Shown one piece after another: positions 43,420 to 51,298 of a DNA stretch of 51,499 nucleotides. The translations under genes and the position numbers were made by a program. The DNA lies in contig CALDOU010000028.1 in NCBI GenBank assembly GCA_937912175.1, forward strand, positions 1 through 51,499, in the 5' to 3' direction. A model generated the notes under the pieces. The model did not search any database, had not been told where the DNA came from, and saw only the letters and a list, made by a program, of their open reading frames with translations. This DNA comes from an uncultured Clostridia bacterium (lineage in GTDB: Bacteria; Bacillota; Clostridia; Oscillospirales; Acutalibacteraceae). Every line of letters begins with the position of its first letter. The first letter of the stretch is position 1.

Positions 43420-43436
43420 AATTTACACTTCCTTTT

Positions 43437-44147
43437 TTATTGTACTAATCCGAATAAATTTGCTGCTACGTCCCATAAACAGTGGATAATTATGGAAGTC
43501 CAAAGAGAATGAGTTTTGTTCATAATTCTTCCGAAAACACAACCTGTTACAAAGGTCATCGGAATCTGAAGGCATAAATATAAAACAGGAACACTTGATA
43601 TATCGCCCCAACCCATAAGTACCATCACGCACCATGGCAAAAGATGTGCTGAGGCGAAAAATAAGGATTGCAAAATGTTAGCTTTTCTTACGCTGGTAAC
43701 TTTTGAAAATGCGTTCATTGCCCAACCTCTGAACACCATTTCTTCCGTCAGACCTACAATAAAGAAATTAATTATAGATACAAACAAGTTGAAATCATCA
43801 GATATTGAAACCTTTTGGTAGAGTATAAGCGAGCCGACGGGTTGTAGCAGGGCAATTATTAGTGTCATAATAAGTATAATTTTGAAATTTATATTTTTGA
43901 AGCTGAACAATTCTTTTAGAGGAATTGCCAGTTCATCGTTATAATATTTAATGAATACAAATGCCAAACTTGCCCACATGATATCCAACGAGCCATTCCA
44001 AACAAGTATACCGCCGGTATCGTACGGGATTGATGATAAAATCGTATATGCACGTAGATAAGTACCACATAAAAAGAACAGTATTATAAAAATAGTAATT
44101 AACATTACTTTTGTGAAACTTAATTTTCTTGGCTTTAAAATTTCCAT
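43437..44147 (-). CDS. CPBP family intramembrane protease
   Basis: A 236-residue membrane protein and the canonical member of the trio. Motif 1 LTEEMVFRGW has both glutamates and arginine (135-140), motif 2 FFASAHLLPW, and the end IIHCLWDVAA gives His and Asp. GGGAGG precedes ATG. It lies directly downstream of the double-glycine kinase/peptidase gene on the same strand, about 80 bases away, and may be co-transcribed with it. Confidence 0.88.
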   Translation of the reverse strand: MEILKPRKLSFTKVMLITIFIILFFLCGTYLRAYTILSSIPYDTGGILVWNGSLDIMWASLAFVFIKYYNDELAIPLKELFSFKNINFKIILIMTLIIALLQPVGSLILYQKVSISDDFNLFVSIINFFIVGLTEEMVFRGWAMNAFSKVTSVRKANILQSLFFASAHLLPWCVMVLMGWGDISSVPVLYLCLQIPMTFVTGCVFGRIMNKTHSLWTSIIIHCLWDVAANLFGLVQ

Positions 44148-44151
44148 AGTT

Positions 44152-44238
44152 TTACCTCCCTTTGTTTTGACTAAATACGCAGATTATATCTCGCATAATG
44201 TCCATATAGAGAGATTCAATGTCGATTATCTTAGTCAT
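44152..44238 (-). CDS. Possible 28-residue small ORF coupled to the large gene
   Basis: ATGACTAA overlaps the stop codon of the large kinase/peptidase gene: ATG at 44238 opens a 28-codon frame (MTKIIDIESLYMDIMRDI at its start) that ends in the GGGAGGTAA used by the next gene. The exact overlap at both ends suggests coupling, but there is no separate ribosome site and I recognise no family; it could be the remnant of a longer gene. Confidence 0.3.
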   Translation of the reverse strand: MTKIIDIESLYMDIMRDIICVFSQNKGR

Positions 44239-46870
44239 GGTTACGGTCTAAAAAATCTTGCCTCCAAGCCTTATAAATATCTTTCATATTATCAAAATTG
44301 AAGCCATTTGACACATAATCTTGTTTTAAAAGCTCACGAACTTTTTCATAGCCGTAATTCTTGACTATAAACTCTGTAAATGAATATGCAAATTGATACG
44401 GAGCGTAATCGGGCATGTTTTTTTGCAAAAGCCAAGAAGAATCTTCCGGCAAAGTTTTCACAGATTTATAAAAACTCTCATCGGGTTTTTGCCCCGCTTC
44501 ATAAGTTGCGATTCCGTTACCGAGAAAGAATGGTATCGTTCCGGGATTTATAAGTTTGGTGGCAGCGTGGGTAAATTCGTGTAACAGGGTTTGTTTGGCT
44601 ATCTCATCTCCCAAATCCATGCAAACTCTAACAGTATTATTTACCCATCCTCCTGTAGCGAAGGAGGGAACAGGAATGTTTTTTTCTTCAAAAGAATTTT
44701 TAAATCCCGACCAAGTTTTGAAAAGTTTTACTGACGTTTTTTTATCAAAAGAAACTCCCAAATCCTTAGTTATTCTTTCGTAATTTTCTTCGAGATACCG
44801 TGAAAGCTCTTTAACTTTTTCTTCGGTAACTTTCGGATACTCAATTTTGAAATGTTCGGTTTCAAGCTGTGAAATTTCGGCTGGCTCTACCTCTTCAGCA
44901 AAAAAGTTCTTTTTCCATGCGTCATAAATATCTTTCACACTCTCAAAATTGGGGTCATCTTTTTCAAAATTCGTTTTAATAAGCTTTATCATTGTATCGT
45001 ATCCGTAGTTTTTAATTATAAACTCGGTAAATGAATATGCAAAAGGATATTTTAAATAATCGGGCATCTCAGATTTCATAAGCCAACCACATTCGTCAGG
45101 CAAAGTTTGTACATTTCGTTTTAAAAAGGAATTTTGAGATTGTCCCGCTTCATAGGTTGCGATTCCGTCATTTAAAACAAAGGGGGTATTCCCGGATGGA
45201 TTTAATTTGTTAACGGCGGCATGAGTGAACTCGTGAGTAAGTAGGGTGGAAAGCTCATCGACCGGCAAATCAAGCCTTGAACGAATATACCCATTTTTTT
45301 CATTTGCCTGAATATAGTCATATTCTTTAAATCCATAGCAACCTAAATTCCTATGAAGTTCATCTTTATTTATAAAAAATCTTATGGGAGTTTTTTCTTT
45401 AAATTTGACTCCTAAATCACTTGTGACTTTTAAGTAATTTTTTTCAAGAGTTTCCATTACTTTATTCACTTTTTCTTTGTCGGATTTTGGGAAAGTCACT
45501 TTAAAATGTTTGGTTTCTATTTTATCTTCTTCCAGAAAACCTTTATCAATTTCTTCAAAGCGAGGCTTTATTCTATTTTGCCAAAGCTCATGGAGTTGTT
45601 TGCTGTCTGTTTTTTTATCTCTGAATTTTGCAACCATGCAATATTCAAACATTGAACCAAGCTTGTGAAACAATTTCACTTTTTCTTTATCAATTTTTGT
45701 GTCCGAAATTTCGTTATAGTAATCCACTGTTCTGCAGGATACATCATAAGGAATACCAAAAGACCCAACCGCCGCCGATGTGAAATCGTAATAAATAGGC
45801 TTTATGTCATTTAACATATCAAAATCAATAAGGCCAAATTTTTCGGTTTTTGGATTATAAACAATATTTTGAAGGCGAGTATCACAATGAGTAAGAGCCG
45901 ATATTTCATCCGATTTATCACGATTATTAAATTTATCGATTAAATCAAGAAGCAGCGTTTGATCATTTTCGTTTAAAACGTGTGCATCGTTTAGATAATT
46001 ATAGGCATCTTTTAAAGTAAAAACTCCTTCACAACCAAAACTATACTTTTCGTCAGATTTACCTCTTTCTTGTTTGTGCGAAAACGCCATAAATTTAGCA
46101 AGACCCTTTGGAAGCTTTTCCAAAACGTCAGGAGAAAGATTGCCTAAAACTTCAGCGTCCAAAGGTTCTCCAAGACTTTCCTCAATAATGAAATCATCAC
46201 CGATTTTTATGTAGTTTGGAATTTTTAATTCACCTTTATAATCTTTATAGTATTTTTTGATTTTATTCCAAACTTCGGTTTGCTTTTTAATCCATTTTTC
46301 GGTATTAACGGGGTTACATGAAATTTTAAGGACAAATTTTTCGCCTTTTGAATTCTCAATGTCATATACAGTTGTGACAGTTCCGACTTTCCCTTTGTTG
46401 CTTACAAATTTATACTCATTACCAATTTTTGCTTGATAGTACTTCATTTCCTCGTTATTTAAAGTATTATTTTTTTGGTCTTTTATAGTTTTGAATGACG
46501 ATTTTATACCTTTACTTTGCGAAACAGAAGTATTACTGCCACTCACAGCATAAGCTTGGTTAGCGTTTACAACCCCCGTAAGTCCGGTGATTGCAAGAAG
46601 GCTCGCTGCCATAAACCTATTAAAATTGCCTTTTCCACCCGCAACGTTTTCTAAGAGCTCATCACCAATAGGGCCACTGCCTTCTTTTTGATATTCACTT
46701 AAAAACCCAAAAATATCTTTTGCCGTGATATTAAAACCATGTTTTTTGGCAAGCGGAATAAGCTTGTCCTCTACGGTTTCAAGGTTTAAATCGTGAATAT
46801 CCAAGTTTTCCAAAACTTCTTTGTTTTCCTTTAAAAATTCAAAGAATAAAATAACATTTGCATTATACAT
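44231..46870 (-). CDS. Double-glycine-leader protein with APH-like kinase domain and two gluzincin peptidase repeats
   Basis: An 879-residue protein. Residues 1-79 form a Nif11-like leader (LAKKHGFNITAKDIFGFL, then DELLENVAGG). Residues 85-108 are a Sec-like stretch, NRFMAASLLAITGLTG to an AYA site. Residues 140-440 resemble an aminoglycoside-phosphotransferase/kinase fold: K182 in FVLKIS, THCDTRLQN (D330, N335) and LIDFD (349-351). Two repeats of about 210 residues follow, each with HEFTH (546-550; 764-768) and a downstream ATYEAG glutamate (574; 791), as in peptidase MA-type gluzincins. ATG 46870 has AAGGAGG upstream. All catalytic residues look intact. I know of no described protein with this order; secretion and substrate are inference. 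Confidence 0.85.
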   Translation of the reverse strand: MYNANVILFFEFLKENKEVLENLDIHDLNLETVEDKLIPLAKKHGFNITAKDIFGFLSEYQKEGSGPIGDELLENVAGGKGNFNRFMAASLLAITGLTGVVNANQAYAVSGSNTSVSQSKGIKSSFKTIKDQKNNTLNNEEMKYYQAKIGNEYKFVSNKGKVGTVTTVYDIENSKGEKFVLKISCNPVNTEKWIKKQTEVWNKIKKYYKDYKGELKIPNYIKIGDDFIIEESLGEPLDAEVLGNLSPDVLEKLPKGLAKFMAFSHKQERGKSDEKYSFGCEGVFTLKDAYNYLNDAHVLNENDQTLLLDLIDKFNNRDKSDEISALTHCDTRLQNIVYNPKTEKFGLIDFDMLNDIKPIYYDFTSAAVGSFGIPYDVSCRTVDYYNEISDTKIDKEKVKLFHKLGSMFEYCMVAKFRDKKTDSKQLHELWQNRIKPRFEEIDKGFLEEDKIETKHFKVTFPKSDKEKVNKVMETLEKNYLKVTSDLGVKFKEKTPIRFFINKDELHRNLGCYGFKEYDYIQANEKNGYIRSRLDLPVDELSTLLTHEFTHAAVNKLNPSGNTPFVLNDGIATYEAGQSQNSFLKRNVQTLPDECGWLMKSEMPDYLKYPFAYSFTEFIIKNYGYDTMIKLIKTNFEKDDPNFESVKDIYDAWKKNFFAEEVEPAEISQLETEHFKIEYPKVTEEKVKELSRYLEENYERITKDLGVSFDKKTSVKLFKTWSGFKNSFEEKNIPVPSFATGGWVNNTVRVCMDLGDEIAKQTLLHEFTHAATKLINPGTIPFFLGNGIATYEAGQKPDESFYKSVKTLPEDSSWLLQKNMPDYAPYQFAYSFTEFIVKNYGYEKVRELLKQDYVSNGFNFDNMKDIYKAWRQDFLDRNHD

Positions 46871-46933
46871 AATTAATTCCTCCTTACAAAAATTGAATCT
46901 AAAATAATTGTGGAAATAGCTAGATTTATACCC

Positions 46934-46960
46934 ATTATATATATATATATATATAGTCAA
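46934..46960 (-). promoter_or_regulatory. Promoter with (TA)10 tract between -35 and -10
   Basis: On the minus strand TTGACT (46960-46955) and TATAAT (46939-46934) are separated by 15 bases made only of TA repeats. The whole pure tract covers 46936-46955 (ten units). One extra unit would bring the spacer to the optimal 17. This is the arrangement of slipped-strand phase-variable promoters such as Haemophilus hif. The start codon of the large double-glycine gene lies ~65 bases downstream. Confidence 0.65.
46936..46955. repeat. (TA)10 dinucleotide repeat
   Basis: Twenty uninterrupted bases of alternating TA, the longest simple repeat I noticed in the window, inside the promoter of the large double-glycine gene. 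Confidence 0.9.
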
Positions 46961-46967
46961 TGATTTT

Positions 46968-47150
46968 TTAGTGATTTAATACTGATATTCTCCACTTTGA
47001 ATAAATTTCATTCACGCTTTCGAAGTCAAATTTGTTATTTTGATAGTCAACTTTCAAAAATTCTATCATTTTGTCATAGCCATAGTTTTTGATAATGAAT
47101 TCCGCAAAAGAACAGGCAAAAGCATATTTATTAATTTCTTTCTTCATCAA
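46968..47150 (-). pseudogene. Remnant of a third gluzincin C-terminal segment
   Basis: The 60-residue frame reads KYAFACSFAEFIIKNYGYD, then FESVNEIYSKWR, clearly a copy of the segment after the HEFTH motifs in the neighbouring 879-residue protein (KYPFAYSFTEFIIKNYGYD; FESVKDIYDAW). The HEXXH part is missing. Similarity begins right at the stop codon of the S41 gene, in another frame, so a deletion probably joined the S41 gene to the tail of a former paralogue. Its ATG is inside the S41 gene with no ribosome site. Confidence 0.7.
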
Positions 47151-48645
47151 TTATTTCGTAAACCTTTTTAAGCGCATCCTTTGCAGGCACCTCTACGTCG
47201 GGAATTAGCTTTGTGCCGTCTTTAGATTCGTCAATTCTGTAAAACTTTTTAAATGTCGTTCTTAAAATCAACTTCGAATTCGGTGTTTTGAGGTCTATAG
47301 CAATTATATTACCCTGAGCATCTTTCCCAAAAACACGATTTCCAAAATGTGCGGGGGAATTACCGGGAATTTCTCCGACAATGGTAGCCAAATGGTTATC
47401 TTGAAACAGCTCTGCAAAAAGTATGGCCGAACTAAAAACTCGATGTGATGTCAATAAAAACACTTTTCCGTCAAACAATAAGTTTTTGTCATAGTCATTA
47501 CCCAATAGGTTGACCCTATATTGTTCGATGTCATTTTTATTCATAATATGGGCGGGGCGGCATTGCAATGTATCACCATTACGTATATCCATGGCGGGTC
47601 TTTTAAATTCTGACAAATTTTTCAATGCCAATGCAAACAGTGTAGCTACTGTGCTGTCTCCACCAACATTTTTCCGTAAATCTACGGCTATGTTCTTTAT
47701 TTTTTTCTCCGAAACTTCTTTCAAAAACTTAAGCAACGTTTGCCCATATTCACCCAAATTAACGGGGCAACTATTAAGTTTAAAAATTCCAAGATTATTT
47801 TTCACGTCAATTTCATACGATACCAAAGGTTCTGAATCTTCATTTGGCACTTTTATTTCTGTCATTTCAAAATTTTTGCTTTGAATTCCCGATTTTGTAT
47901 TAAAACTTACTTTTATTGGTTTTGAAGTATCAATTCCGCAAAGAGCTAACTTCCATTCAGGAATGAAATCCGAAGGGGTTTCGAAAAAGTTATGTTCCGT
48001 CCATTCATCCACTTCATAAGAATAATGATTTTGAAAAATTTTATATAAATCTTGGATTGAAATATCATTTATAGCCGTGATTTCACTGCCTTTAAATTTT
48101 CCGCTTTTGCAAATGAATTTCCCGTACTCATATTCGGTATCAAAAGGTAACCTCTTATTTAAAAAGTTGGGAGGCACTGCTCTCGTGTGTGCATCGTGGA
48201 GTTTTGAAAAAATTCTCGAAATCGCTCTCCATTCGTCAACAGCGCTTACTTTATCTTTCAAATTTTCAATTTCTATTTTTGCTTGGTTTGTAACTTCATC
48301 CGGGACTTTCTCCACGGATGAAACGTGATTATCTTTTATAATCTTCAGAGCATAGTTTATATCTTCTATGGCTTGCTCTTTGGTTATTTCAATATTAATA
48401 TTTTGATTTTTAATTTCTCTTTGAGATGAAGATATTGTTGTAGTAACAGCACTTGCCACCGGAGACATAATACTCGGCGAAACGGTTAATGCAGACAGCC
48501 CTGCAAGAACGCTTGCCGCTAGTTTTCTGTTCATAACTCCTCCTGAAATGTTCTCTAAATCCTTGTCTGCTAAGTTTTCTGTGCTTTCAAGTTCTGTGAT
48601 ATAGCCTGGTAAATTCCAAATTTCATATTTAAATTCGTTGTTCAT
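47131..48645 (-). CDS. Double-glycine-leader S41 family peptidase
   Basis: A 504-residue protein. Residues 1-36 are a leader ending DLENISGG. Directly after comes NRKLAASVLAGLSALT and a hydrophobic run to an ASA site near 64-66, parallel to the kinase/peptidase neighbour. Residues ~85-470 are a C-terminal-processing-protease (S41) domain: LRKNVGGDS at about 323-331, the serine in LTSHRVFSSAILFAE (Ser405/406) and EIPGNSPAHFGNRVFGK downstream. No PDZ domain is obvious. ATG 48645 follows CAAGGAGG; an earlier in-frame start at 48699 is upstream of that site. Expected to act outside the cell or at the membrane. Confidence 0.87.
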   Translation of the reverse strand: MNNEFKYEIWNLPGYITELESTENLADKDLENISGGVMNRKLAASVLAGLSALTVSPSIMSPVASAVTTTISSSQREIKNQNINIEITKEQAIEDINYALKIIKDNHVSSVEKVPDEVTNQAKIEIENLKDKVSAVDEWRAISRIFSKLHDAHTRAVPPNFLNKRLPFDTEYEYGKFICKSGKFKGSEITAINDISIQDLYKIFQNHYSYEVDEWTEHNFFETPSDFIPEWKLALCGIDTSKPIKVSFNTKSGIQSKNFEMTEIKVPNEDSEPLVSYEIDVKNNLGIFKLNSCPVNLGEYGQTLLKFLKEVSEKKIKNIAVDLRKNVGGDSTVATLFALALKNLSEFKRPAMDIRNGDTLQCRPAHIMNKNDIEQYRVNLLGNDYDKNLLFDGKVFLLTSHRVFSSAILFAELFQDNHLATIVGEIPGNSPAHFGNRVFGKDAQGNIIAIDLKTPNSKLILRTTFKKFYRIDESKDGTKLIPDVEVPAKDALKKVYEIIDEERN

Positions 48646-48662
48646 AACAAATCCTCCTTGTT

Positions 48663-48691
48663 TTGACAAAGTGTGTAATTTATGGTATAAT
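48663..48691 (+). promoter_or_regulatory. Perfect consensus promoter for the HD-S51-ART operon
   Basis: TTGACA (48663-48668), 17 bases, TATAAT (48686-48691): a full sigma-A consensus. Predicted start of transcription near 48698 gives a leader of ~95 bases. It overlaps the opposing promoter of the S41 gene. Confidence 0.75.
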
Positions 48692-48702
48692 CTTAACATA
48701 TT

Positions 48703-48731
48703 ATTATAATAAAAATTGAGACTTTTTTCAA
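48703..48731 (-). promoter_or_regulatory. Promoter for the S41 peptidase gene
   Basis: On the minus strand TTGAAA (48731-48726), 17 bases, TATAAT (48708-48703). Predicted start near 48696, about 50 bases before the S41 start codon and almost the same base as the start of the opposing transcript. Confidence 0.6.
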
Positions 48732-48793
48732 ATAAAATGATAGAGGAATTCTATAGGTTAACCATTTCGATTTTTTAATTAGGAGAGAAATAT

Positions 48794-49495
48794 ATGACTG
48801 AGAAAACGTATAAACTAATTGAAAACTATATGCTTACTTGTATGAAGGATAGCGCCCATGATAAAGAACACATATATCGTGTTTTATATAATGCCCTAGA
48901 TATAGCTTCTACGGAACAAAACGTAGATTACGATGTGTTAATTTGTGCATGCCTGCTCCATGATATTGCCAGGCAAGAGCAATATGAAAATCCGGTTATA
49001 TGTCATGCTATGTTCGGCGGTGAAAAAGCATACAAGTTTTTGATAGAAAATGATTTCGATACAAGCTTTTCTGAAAAAGTTAAGCTTTGTATTCAGACTC
49101 ATAGGTATAGAGAAAATAATCCGCCTAAGTCAATAGAAGCAAAAATACTATTTGATGCTGACAAAATTGATGTAACGGGTGCATTGGGCATTGCAAGAAC
49201 TCTATTTTATAAAGGCATCGTAGGAGAACCTTTATACTCAGTTTTGCCCGATGGGAAAATATCTGATGGTACAGGTGATGAGACTCCGTCATTTTTCCAA
49301 GAATATAAGTATAAACTTGAAAAATTATATGATTGTTTTTATACAAAGCGGGCGAATGAAATTACAAAGGTTCGTCAGCAAACCGCAGTTTCATTCTATA
49401 ATGACATGGTAAAAGAAGTTGGCGATTCGTACAGCAGAGGATTAAAATTGCTAAAAAAGCTATTAGCGAGGAAAGATAAATTTATAACGAGGTAA
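48794..49495 (+). CDS. HD domain-containing phosphohydrolase
   Basis: A 233-residue protein of the YpgQ-like HD group. First histidine in DSAHDKEHIYRV, HD pair in ACLLHDIARQ, further His in IQTHRYREN and an Asp in ILFDADKIDVTG. Such proteins hydrolyse nucleotides or other phosphate esters with a bound metal. It opens a three-gene plus-strand operon; AGGAGAG lies upstream and the next gene begins seven bases after its stop. Confidence 0.88.
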   Translation: MTEKTYKLIENYMLTCMKDSAHDKEHIYRVLYNALDIASTEQNVDYDVLICACLLHDIARQEQYENPVICHAMFGGEKAYKFLIENDFDTSFSEKVKLCIQTHRYRENNPPKSIEAKILFDADKIDVTGALGIARTLFYKGIVGEPLYSVLPDGKISDGTGDETPSFFQEYKYKLEKLYDCFYTKRANEITKVRQQTAVSFYNDMVKEVGDSYSRGLKLLKKLLARKDKFITR

Positions 49496-49501
49496 GCAGT
49501 T

Positions 49502-50263
49502 ATGAGATGTATTTTGTGTAGTCGCTTGGATTTGTACGATAAAGATGATTTCGGAAATAAAACTCCAAAAAATTTTGGGAATGAAAATAGAATACTTGAT
49601 AATGTCAAGAGATACACAACAAAGTACGATAATTTCTTGTTTGTAACTAACAATGAACTCGATTGCGAAGCAACAGACATTTATGCAAACATTACTTTTA
49701 AATCATTTGAAATGACGTTACCTTTTAAAAATTATCAAGTTCTTGACTTTAGAACTATTGATAAAATAGATACTTTAATAAGGAATGCAGATTTTATATT
49801 TTTATGTGGTGGACATTTACCTACACAAAATAAGTTTTTTAATGATATAAACTTAAGAGAAAAGATTAAAAATACGGAAGCTTTAATTGTCGGTGCATCC
49901 GCAGGAGCTATGAACATGGCGGACACGGTTTACTCTATTCCCGAAATCGAAGGCGAAAGCAATGACCCTAATTTTGAAAAGAATCTTAAAGGATTAGGTC
50001 TTACGAATATCAATATTTTGCCTCATTATGATAAATTTGTCGGTCATATTTTAGATGGCAAGCGATTTATTGAAGATATTGTTTTACCGGATACATATAA
50101 AAGAAAGGTATATGGAATCAGTGATGGCTCATACATACTGATAGATAATAAAGAAGTATATTTATATGGCGAAGCCTATTTACTTGAAAATGGTAAGATA
50201 AAGAAATTAAATAATGACAATGAAATAACTAATATAGCTAGTAATAGGAGAAGAAAAGAATGA
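49502..50263 (+). CDS. Peptidase S51 family protein (dipeptidase E-like)
   Basis: A 253-residue protein with the S51 fold. The nucleophile serine is in VGASAGAMNMA (S133), the preceding strand gives FLCGGHLPTQN, and INILPHYDKF followed by YGISDGSYILI places the late His and Asp/Glu. PepE cuts Asp-X dipeptides; cyanophycinase is a relative. The product is cytosolic (no signal peptide). It overlaps the next gene by four bases, ATGA, so expression is coupled. Confidence 0.88.
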   Translation: MRCILCSRLDLYDKDDFGNKTPKNFGNENRILDNVKRYTTKYDNFLFVTNNELDCEATDIYANITFKSFEMTLPFKNYQVLDFRTIDKIDTLIRNADFIFLCGGHLPTQNKFFNDINLREKIKNTEALIVGASAGAMNMADTVYSIPEIEGESNDPNFEKNLKGLGLTNINILPHYDKFVGHILDGKRFIEDIVLPDTYKRKVYGISDGSYILIDNKEVYLYGEAYLLENGKIKKLNNDNEITNIASNRRRKE

Positions 50264-51159
50264 AGTTTAAAAAAGTTTTTAGTACATTTTTTAGTGTTTT
50301 AACTATTTTTACAGTAAGTGGATTCTGTAATACTTTTGCAAGTGAAGTTGATGATGCCGAGCTTTTGTACACAAAAATGACGGTGTTTTTAAGTAAGCAT
50401 AAAGATGTCGATCCCGAGAAAATCGATGATGTTTGTAAAGAGTTTATGGGCGGCAAGATTCCCGAAGAAAACTTACTGGGCGAAAAAGATTTTAAAGAAA
50501 AGTCTATCGGAAATATAATCTTATATCGTGGGGTAACAACTAAAGAATACGCTGATGAATTTAAAAGAGGAAAGATATTTTTATCATGCTTTGGTGTCAG
50601 AGGCAGTGGGATTTATACAACAACAAGTTTGGACTGTGCAAAGTCTTTTGCCGATAAACAAAATTTTAATGATACGGTAATTAAGGCATTTATTTCAAAA
50701 GATAATTCTAAAATTTTGGATAATGACTACCTCGAAAAACTGAGGAAAATCATAATTGAGAATCATAGCGAAGAATTTGGTGAATTTGAAAACAAGTATA
50801 GCAACGAATATATTTTTGACAGCGCATCAGAGTATATTAACAAAGCTTTCGAAGAAGCTCAGAAAAAGCTTGATGAAATGAATTTGTCCGAAGAAGATTA
50901 TGTAAAAGAAGAAGAAAAAGTACTTAAAGAAGTCGGCAATAAACTCGAAAAAGACCCTGTATTTCAAAAACTTCGTGCGGAAAGGAAAAAGTATTACACG
51001 TCAAATAAAGCTTACGTATGGTTTAATTCCGGGCTTCTTGCCAAATTAATGGGGTTTGACATCTTATATACTAACGGTTCACTTAGAAATTTTTTCATTG
51101 GCAATGAAGAAGAATACTTAATTGTGAACCCAAATGTCCTAAAAGTTTTACAAGCATAG
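50260..51159 (+). CDS. Secreted ADP-ribosyltransferase-like protein
   Basis: A 299-residue protein with a Sec signal peptide (residues 1-28, ending TFAS-E). The catalytic fold I suggest is the R-S-E type: ILYRGVT with R90, RGSGIYTTTSLDCAKSFA (S116 to S123 region) and a C-terminal GNEEEYLIVNP giving an ExE pair at 283/285. Residues 150-240 form a charged coiled-coil-like insertion (EEAQKKLDEMNLSEEDYVK). This could be a secreted effector or toxin. No cysteine pair or cell-binding domain is seen. Function is an inference from motifs spread over a low-similarity fold. Confidence 0.55.
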   Translation: MKFKKVFSTFFSVLTIFTVSGFCNTFASEVDDAELLYTKMTVFLSKHKDVDPEKIDDVCKEFMGGKIPEENLLGEKDFKEKSIGNIILYRGVTTKEYADEFKRGKIFLSCFGVRGSGIYTTTSLDCAKSFADKQNFNDTVIKAFISKDNSKILDNDYLEKLRKIIIENHSEEFGEFENKYSNEYIFDSASEYINKAFEEAQKKLDEMNLSEEDYVKEEEKVLKEVGNKLEKDPVFQKLRAERKKYYTSNKAYVWFNSGLLAKLMGFDILYTNGSLRNFFIGNEEEYLIVNPNVLKVLQA

Positions 51160-51298
51160 AATTATATCCAAGAAAGCAATTTGATTGTATTTTCGGATTA
51201 TATATCGTCAGTGCTTTTCTAAAAAATATTTTATGTTTTCTGAAACAAGTTAACTCGGCGTTTAGTTGTACCGGCGGTAATAAGATCAAAAAAATTAA

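Noticed and set aside
46936..46955. Repeat array considered as CRISPR-like
   Set aside because: It is a simple dinucleotide run without spacers; no CRISPR array or cas gene is present in the window.
46871..46960. Extension of the large double-glycine protein by 30 codons to a start within the TA repeat
   Set aside because: The extension translates the promoter and repeat (IYIYIYN) and lies before the AAGGAGG site; ATG 46870 gives the standard Nif11-like leader start.
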